From NCBI RefSeq assembly GCF_018417635.1, contig NZ_CP071007.1, positions 3,410,501 through 3,474,500 of the forward strand: a stretch of 64,000 nucleotides of DNA, read 5' to 3'. Every line of letters begins with the position of its first letter. Position 1 is the first letter of the stretch. The notes under the pieces were generated by a model that was not told the DNA's origin, searched no databases, and worked only from the letters and a program-made list of their open reading frames with translations. Of the stretch, positions 59,128 to 64,000 are shown one piece after another. The position numbers and the translations under genes are program-made. The DNA is from Pseudomonas sp. SORT22. Lineage in GTDB: Bacteria; Pseudomonadota; Gammaproteobacteria; Pseudomonadales; Pseudomonadaceae.

Positions 59128-59379
59128 ATGAGTGTCGAAGAAAAACGTATCCGTGAATTCGCCTATCAGATCTGGGAGTCGGAAGGTAAGCCCGAAGGCC
59201 AGGAAGAGCGGCACTGGGCGATGGCGCGCAAGCTTGCCGAGGCCGAAGCGCTGGCGCCCAAGGTAACGCCGCGCAAACCGGCCAAGGCGCCGCCGGCCAG
59301 TAGCGCCAAGGCCAAGCCGGCAAGCACTGCGCCAGCGCCGAAAAAGCCCAGGACGACCAAGAAGCCACCGACTGCATGA
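59128..59379 (+). CDS. DUF2934 protein with Lys/Pro/Ala-rich tail
   Basis: An 83-residue protein beginning with the DUF2934 motif: IREFAYQIWESEGKPEGQ then HWAMARKLAEAEA. From residue 45 on the chain is low-complexity Lys, Ala and Pro (PAKAPPASSAKAKPAS), resembling histone-like tails and probably unstructured. ATG 59128 follows AGGAGCGTAG. DUF2934 proteins are small, of unknown function, and often encoded in glycogen/trehalose clusters; the basic tail suggests a nucleic acid or glucan particle partner, which is inference. A large REP pair lies after it. Confidence 0.88.
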   Translation: MSVEEKRIREFAYQIWESEGKPEGQEERHWAMARKLAEAEALAPKVTPRKPAKAPPASSAKAKPASTAPAPKKPRTTKKPPTA

Positions 59380-59384
59380 ACCTG

Positions 59385-59469
59385 ATCGCCGGGCAAGTCG
59401 AGGCGTCGCACCGCCGCTCCTGCACAGCCTGTGGGAGCGGCGGTGCGACGCCTCGACTTGCCCCGCGAT
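59385..59469. repeat. Large REP pair (BIME-like)
   Basis: Two REP units face each other: the left arm 59385-59420 is complementary to 59434-59469 over 36 bases with one mismatch, and the loop is 13 bases. It is the longest inverted repeat in the window and sits between two genes of one operon, 38 bases before glgX. It could form a very stable mRNA hairpin. Confidence 0.85.
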
Positions 59470-59507
59470 AACCCCTGTGCCAACCCCCGGTCTGATCAAG
59501 GATTTCC

Positions 59508-61664
59508 ATGAGCAAGCCAAAGCCTACCGCCGAAGTTCACCTAGAACCCTCGCGCATCCGCGAGGGCCTGCCCTTCCCGCTGGGCGCCAGCTGGGATGGG
59601 CTGGGGGTCAATTTTGCCCTGTTCTCGGCCAACGCCACCAAGGTTGAACTGTGCCTGTTCGATGCCAGCGGCGAGGTCGAGCTCGAACGCATCGAGCTGC
59701 CGGAGTACACCGACGAGATCTTCCACGGCTACCTGCCCGATGCCCATCCCGGGCAGATCTACGGCTACCGCGTACACGGCCCGTACGATCCGGAAAACGG
59801 CCACCGTTTCAACCCCAACAAACTGCTGATCGACCCCTACGCCAAGCAACTGGTCGGCAGCCTGAAATGGTCCGAGGCGCTGTTCGGCTACACCATCGGC
59901 CACCCCGACGGCGACCTTAGCTTTGATGAGCGCGACAGTGCGCCGTTCGTGCCCAAGTGCAAGGTCATCGACCCGGCCTACACCTGGGGCCGCGACCAGC
60001 GCGTGGGCATTCCCTGGGAGCGCACCATCCTCTATGAGGCCCACGTGCGCGGTATCAGCATGCGCCACCCGGCGGTGCCTGAGGCCAATCGCGGCACCTT
60101 TGCCGGGCTGATGTGCGACGAACTGCTGGGGCATATCAAGCAGCTTGGGGTGAGCTCGATCGAGTTGCTGCCGATCCATGCCTTCGTCAACGACCAGCAT
60201 CTGCTGCAAAAGGGCCTGAACAACTATTGGGGCTACAACAGCATCGCCTTTTTTGCCCCGCACCCGCGCTACCTGGCCAACGGCAAGATCGCCGAGTTCA
60301 AGGAGATGGTCGCGCACCTGCATGACGCCGGTCTGGAGGTGATTCTCGACGTGGTCTACAACCACACCGCCGAAGGCAACGAGCTGGGCCCGACCCTGTC
60401 GATGCGCGGCATCGACAATTGCTCCTACTACCGGCTGATGCCCGATGACAAGCGCTTCTATATCAACGATTCGGGCACCGGCAACACCCTCGACCTCAGC
60501 CACCCCTGCGTCTTGCAACTGGTCACCGACTCGTTGCGCTACTGGGCCGGCGAGATGCACGTCGACGGTTTTCGCTTCGACCTGGCGACCATTCTCGGCC
60601 GCTACCACGAGGGCTTCGACGAGCGTCACAGCTTTCTCGTTGCCTGCCGCCAGGACCCGCTGCTCAGCCAGGTCAAGCTGATTGCCGAGCCCTGGGACTG
60701 CGGCCCCGGTGGCTACCAGGTGGGCAATTTCGCCCCCGGCTGGGCAGAATGGAACGACCGTTTTCGCGATACCGTGCGGGCTTTCTGGAAAGGCGACGAA
60801 GGCCAACTGGCCGACTTCGCCGCGCGCATGACCGCCTCCGGCGAGCTGTTCAACCGCCGCGGGCGCAGGCCCTACGCCTCGGTCAACTTCATCACCGCCC
60901 ATGACGGCTTCACCCTGCGCGACCTGGTGTCGTACAACGACAAGCACAACGAGGACAACGACGAAGGCAACCAGGACGGCAGCAACAACAACCTGTCATG
61001 GAACCACGGCGTCGAAGGCCCCACCGACGACCCCGAGATCAAGGCCCTGCGCCTGCGCCAGATGCGCAATTTCTTCGCCACCCTGCTGCTGGCCCAGGGT
61101 ACGCCGATGATCGTCGCCGGCGACGAGTTCAGTCGCACCCAGCACGGCAACAACAATGCCTACTGCCAGGACAGCGAGATCGGCTGGATCAACTGGGAGC
61201 TGGACGAGGATGGTGCGGCGTTGCTCAAGTTCGTCAAGCGCCTGACCAAGCTGCGCCTGGCCTACCCGGTGCTGCGCCGTTCGCGTTTTCTGGTCGGTGA
61301 CTACAATGAGGCGATCGGGGTCAAGGACGTCACCTGGCTGGCGCCGGACGCCAGCGAGATGAGCGTCGAGCAATGGCAGGACGCCCACGGGCGCTGCCTG
61401 GGCATGCTGATGGATGGCCGCGCCCAGGTCAGCGGTATTCTGCGCCCCGGCGCCGATGCCACCTTGCTGCTGATCGTCAACGCCCACCACGATACCGTGG
61501 CCTTTACCTTGCCCGAGGTGCCGGAAGGCGAATACTGGAACTGCCTGATCGACACCGACCGGCCGCAACTGCGCAAAGGCGAGCATCATGACTTTGGCAG
61601 CGAGTTCCAGGTCAGTGGCCGCTCGTTGCTGTTGCTGGAGCTGTTCCGTGACGATGATGTCTGA
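59508..61664 (+). CDS. glgX: Glycogen debranching enzyme GlgX
   Basis: A 718-residue GH13 isoamylase-type enzyme that cuts alpha-1,6 branches. An N-terminal CBM48 domain (GLGVNFALFSANATKVEL) precedes the barrel. Catalytic residues are Asp358 (DGFRFDLAT), Glu394 (IAEPWDCGPGG) and Asp466 (TAHDGFTLRDLVSY). The substrate is branched glucan made by GlgA and GlgB; linear chains released feed TreY. In the trehalose nomenclature this enzyme is TreX. ATG 59508 follows AAGGATTTCC. Its stop overlaps the next gene. Confidence 0.95.
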   Translation: MSKPKPTAEVHLEPSRIREGLPFPLGASWDGLGVNFALFSANATKVELCLFDASGEVELERIELPEYTDEIFHGYLPDAHPGQIYGYRVHGPYDPENGHRFNPNKLLIDPYAKQLVGSLKWSEALFGYTIGHPDGDLSFDERDSAPFVPKCKVIDPAYTWGRDQRVGIPWERTILYEAHVRGISMRHPAVPEANRGTFAGLMCDELLGHIKQLGVSSIELLPIHAFVNDQHLLQKGLNNYWGYNSIAFFAPHPRYLANGKIAEFKEMVAHLHDAGLEVILDVVYNHTAEGNELGPTLSMRGIDNCSYYRLMPDDKRFYINDSGTGNTLDLSHPCVLQLVTDSLRYWAGEMHVDGFRFDLATILGRYHEGFDERHSFLVACRQDPLLSQVKLIAEPWDCGPGGYQVGNFAPGWAEWNDRFRDTVRAFWKGDEGQLADFAARMTASGELFNRRGRRPYASVNFITAHDGFTLRDLVSYNDKHNEDNDEGNQDGSNNNLSWNHGVEGPTDDPEIKALRLRQMRNFFATLLLAQGTPMIVAGDEFSRTQHGNNNAYCQDSEIGWINWELDEDGAALLKFVKRLTKLRLAYPVLRRSRFLVGDYNEAIGVKDVTWLAPDASEMSVEQWQDAHGRCLGMLMDGRAQVSGILRPGADATLLLIVNAHHDTVAFTLPEVPEGEYWNCLIDTDRPQLRKGEHHDFGSEFQVSGRSLLLLELFRDDDV

Positions 61665-62421
61665 AAACCAGGCGGCCGCGGTCAAGCGCCTGCGGGTGCT
61701 GACCGTCAATACCCACAAGGGCTTTACCGCCTTCAACCGGCGCTTCATCCTCCCCGAACTGCGTGAAGCGGTGCGCAGCACCCGCGCTGATATCGTCTTT
61801 CTCCAGGAGGTGCTCGGCTCCCACGACCGCCATGCCGCCCGTTACGCCGGCTGGCCGCAAACCTCGCAGTACGAGTTTCTCGCCGACAGCATGTGGAGCG
61901 ATTTCGCCTACGGGCGCAATGCCGTGTACCCGGACGGCCATCACGGCAACGCGCTGTTGTCCAAGTACCCGATCATCGAACACCGCAACCTGGATGTCTC
62001 GATCACCGGCCCCGAGCGCCGCGGCCTGCTGCACTGCGTGCTGGATGTGCCCGGGCAGCGCGAGGTGCATGCCATTTGCGTGCACCTGTCACTGCTCGAA
62101 AGCCACCGGCAACAGCAGTTGCAACTGCTGCGCAAGCTGCTCGACTCGCTGCCTGGCGATGCCCCGGTGATCATCGCCGGCGACTTCAACGACTGGAAAC
62201 TGCGCGGCAACCGCACCCTCAACCTGCACCGCGACCTGCACGAAGCCTTCGAGCGTCATCACGGCCTGCTTGCCCGCACCTATCCGGCGCGCTTGCCGCT
62301 GCTGCGCCTGGACCGCATCTACCTGCGCAACGCCCACAGCCATGCCCCGCAAATTCTCGGCAACAAGCCCTGGAGCCACCTCTCCGATCACCTGCCATTG
62401 GCCGTGGAAGTGCAGCTTTAG
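61654..62421 (+). CDS. Endonuclease/exonuclease/phosphatase family hydrolase
   Basis: A 255-residue EEP-fold protein. The family metal-binding and catalytic residues appear as TVNTHKG, VFLQEVLG (Glu), IAGDFNDWK (Asp and Asn) and the terminal SDHLPLAVEV (Asp-His). Start ATG at 61654 or 61657; both lie inside the end of glgX, so translation is coupled. In many gamma-proteobacteria such a gene (YbhP type) precedes a cardiolipin synthase (clsB) and ybhN; here those genes are missing and a beta-barrel protein follows. Substrate unknown: a phosphodiester or inositol/lipid phosphate is likely. Confidence 0.88.
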   Translation: MMSENQAAAVKRLRVLTVNTHKGFTAFNRRFILPELREAVRSTRADIVFLQEVLGSHDRHAARYAGWPQTSQYEFLADSMWSDFAYGRNAVYPDGHHGNALLSKYPIIEHRNLDVSITGPERRGLLHCVLDVPGQREVHAICVHLSLLESHRQQQLQLLRKLLDSLPGDAPVIIAGDFNDWKLRGNRTLNLHRDLHEAFERHHGLLARTYPARLPLLRLDRIYLRNAHSHAPQILGNKPWSHLSDHLPLAVEVQL

Positions 62422-62433
62422 CAATCATTCGGC

Positions 62434-62468
62434 ATAGCCGCACCGCTGGAAAGAGCGGTTGCGGCTAT
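62434..62468 (+). terminator. Terminator after the EEP gene
   Basis: ATAGCCGCACCGCT (62434-62447) pairs with 62454-62468 with one extra base, loop of six, followed by a T-rich stretch (AAATTTTTGTTT). It closes the glgX-EEP transcript. Confidence 0.75.
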
Positions 62469-62732
62469 AGGATGTAAATTTTTGTTTAATTTCAGCTAAT
62501 TGCCACTACCAATAGCTTGACAACGGTTATTTCACGCTTTCTTGACGCCCGCCCCGTCCTCTCCTTAGCTACAAGTAATGCAGCAACTGCAGATTCCATT
62601 CCGAGCCTCTAGCGCGCGCTTTTCAGCGCGCGACAGGGACCGGTTTGCTGGTTTGGGTCGCCCTCTGGTTTTGCTTTACAGCCCGTGACATCAGGCCAGA
62701 ACCCTGGCTTATAAAAACAGAGGAGAACCGCC
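62469..62732. other. Leader of the beta-barrel gene
   Basis: The gap between the EEP gene and the beta-barrel gene totals 311 bases; this is the part beyond the terminator. TTGACA at 62517 and TTGACG at 62543 are possible -35 boxes, but no matching -10 box is convincing. A GC-rich hairpin (GCGCGC arms) lies at about 62611-62632. No gene seen. Confidence 0.3.
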
Positions 62733-63803
62733 ATGAAAAAAACTCCGAATCCTGCGGGCTTTGAGTATGTTTTCTATGCGGTTTCCACGTCGCTGCTACT
62801 GGCAACCCCGTTGGAAACCCATGCATTGGGCCTGGAGGATAACGACCCGTTCAACAACCTGGTACAGGCCCAACCTGCACTTTCGCTCAACCCGGTCAGC
62901 GCCAGCGGCCTGGGCCTGAGCACCCTCGGTGCGTTTTCCGAACGCCTGGCCGAACGCCATGCGCCAGCACCGAACGACAGCATCGCCAGCCAGTGGGCGC
63001 AGTTTTTCCCGACTGCAGTGCGCACCTCAAGCCCAGAGGCCGACAACCTCGCCACGCCGAACCAGAGCCTGCAAATCAGCCCTGATCTGTTCGTTCGTGA
63101 AACCGGCGGCGGCAATACTCACCGCGCCGGTTTCTTTGTCGGCCACAGCAACCTGCAAAGCGGTTTCGACGGCCTGCGCAAACCCCAGGTCGGCAACAAA
63201 GAGAGCGTGCTCAACCTCGACGGGCAAAGCCTGGGTGTGTACTGGAGCATGACCCACGACCAGGGCTGGCACCTGGATGCGGTGGCCATGGGCACGCGCT
63301 TTGATATCAATGGCCGCAGCGAGAGCGGCCAGCGCCTGGATGGCAACGGCCACGCCCTGACCCTCTCGGTCGAGGGCGGCTACCCGATCAGCCTGGGCAA
63401 CAACTGGACCCTGGAACCGCAAGCACAGTTGATCAACCAGCAGTACTTTCCTGGCAGCCAGACCCAGACCGACACCCAGCAAGCCTTTGACCAGCAGCCC
63501 AACTGGACCGGCCGGGTCGGTGCCAAATTGTCGGCGCGCTACAACGTGCGCGGCATGCCGATCGAGCCGTTCGTGCGCACCAACGTCTGGTACGACTTCT
63601 CCAATGCCGACACCGTGAGCCTGGACAAGGTCGACAAGATCAGCAGCGGGCGCAACTCCGCCACCGTCGAACTGGGCTTGGGCCTGGTGGCGCGGGTCAC
63701 GCCGAAAGTGGCGCTGTTTGTCAGCGCCGACTACAGCAGCGATGTCGATGACAATGACCTCAACGGCCTGATCGGCAACCTCGGTGTCAGGGTGCGCTGG
63801 TGA
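62733..63803 (+). CDS. Autotransporter-type outer-membrane beta-barrel protein
   Basis: A 356-residue protein. A signal peptide is likely at residues 1-31 (YAVSTSLLLATPLETHALG, an extended N-terminal region before it). Residues 32-105 are a short polar part with no repeats. The rest matches the autotransporter barrel: AGFFVGHSNLQSGFDG, SLGVYWSMTHDQGWHLDAVAMG, GYPISLGNNWTLEPQAQLINQQ, PFVRTNVWYDF and a terminal Trp (LGVRVRW). Classical autotransporters have a long passenger domain; here it is almost absent, so the protein is either a stand-alone barrel or the remnant of a larger one. ATG 62733 follows AGAGGAG. It converges on glgB. Confidence 0.82.
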   Translation: MKKTPNPAGFEYVFYAVSTSLLLATPLETHALGLEDNDPFNNLVQAQPALSLNPVSASGLGLSTLGAFSERLAERHAPAPNDSIASQWAQFFPTAVRTSSPEADNLATPNQSLQISPDLFVRETGGGNTHRAGFFVGHSNLQSGFDGLRKPQVGNKESVLNLDGQSLGVYWSMTHDQGWHLDAVAMGTRFDINGRSESGQRLDGNGHALTLSVEGGYPISLGNNWTLEPQAQLINQQYFPGSQTQTDTQQAFDQQPNWTGRVGAKLSARYNVRGMPIEPFVRTNVWYDFSNADTVSLDKVDKISSGRNSATVELGLGLVARVTPKVALFVSADYSSDVDDNDLNGLIGNLGVRVRW

Positions 63804-63818
63804 TGCGAGCGCTGGCCA

Positions 63819-64000
63819 TCACTGCGGCCGCAGGATCAACACCCCCAGCGGCGGCAGGTTGAGCCGCAACGACAGCGGCTGGCCATGGCTGGGCTGGGCC
63901 TGACTGGCCACCTCGCCAAGGTTGCCGTAGTTGGAGCCGGCATAGCCCTCGGCGTCGCTGTTGAACACCTCGGCCCAGCGCTCGCCAAACGGCACGCCGA
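63819..64000 (-). CDS. glgB: 1,4-alpha-glucan branching enzyme GlgB, C-terminal end (partial)
   Basis: A reading frame enters from the right edge and ends at TGA (63821 to 63819). The 60 visible residues read GVPFGERWAEVFNSDAEGYAGSNYGN and end LPPLGVLILRPQ (each shown in part), typical of the C-terminal beta domain of GlgB. GlgB makes the alpha-1,6 branches that GlgX removes. In Pseudomonas glgB often follows treS and glgE, which may lie to the right of the window. Confidence 0.85.
   Translation of the reverse strand, partial: GVPFGERWAEVFNSDAEGYAGSNYGNLGEVASQAQPSHGQPLSLRLNLPPLGVLILRPQ

Overview
The window is GC-rich chromosomal DNA of a fluorescent Pseudomonas, probably close to the P. putida group. 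The evidence is the order nfuA, acyltransferase, cti, metH, then cysI, DUF934, sohB, nudC, crotonase and nhaB, the glycogen/trehalose gene set, and REP-type palindromes with the putida-like core GCGGGTCAAG. Almost every base lies in a protein gene. I found no rRNA, tRNA, CRISPR array, integrase or insertion sequence.

Bases 1-12750 form an organosulfur locus. It holds the end of an SfnB/DszC-type flavin oxidoreductase, a heterodimeric ABC exporter, an SsuD-like flavin monooxygenase, two tandem DszB-like proteins and two TonB-dependent receptors. The three enzyme classes are those of the 4S desulfurization route (DszC, DszA/SsuD, DszB). The first DszB-like protein keeps the Cys-His-Arg catalytic set at DszB spacing; the second has Ser in place of Cys.

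Bases 12750-24775 are conserved backbone: nfuA, an acyltransferase, cti (cis/trans fatty acid isomerase), metH, a DUF2970 protein, an unlisted 37-residue membrane protein, a periplasmic binding protein, the sulfite/nitrite reductase hemoprotein and its DUF934 partner.

Bases 24550-41250 are backbone (sohB, histidine phosphatase, SCP2, phosphotransferase, SDR) interrupted on the minus strand by three relatives of the NEL (IpaH/SspH-type) ubiquitin-ligase effectors. Two are complete (1728 and 1645 residues, both with a C-x-D active site). One has lost its LRR and NEL parts. All three have a hairpin whose 3' arm contains the Shine-Dalgarno sequence, which suggests shared translational control, for example an RNA thermometer. 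I consider this and the DszB pair the most novel signals.

Bases 41254-45338 hold a TSUP permease, nudC, a dienoyl-CoA-isomerase-like crotonase and nhaB. Bases 45807-50109 are a minus-strand operon gnd-zwf-GH15. Bases 50307-62421 are the glycogen/trehalose block: a small coiled-coil protein, glgA, treZ, malQ, treY, a DUF2934 protein, glgX and an EEP-family phosphatase. An autotransporter-type beta-barrel and the C-terminal end of glgB close the window.

Inferred links: sulfite released by the desulfurization enzymes could be reduced by CysI and enter methionine synthesis through MetH. Glucan made by GlgA/GlgB is trimmed by GlgX and turned into trehalose by TreY and TreZ, and a GH15 hydrolase next to zwf and gnd could return glucose to the oxidative pentose phosphate route.
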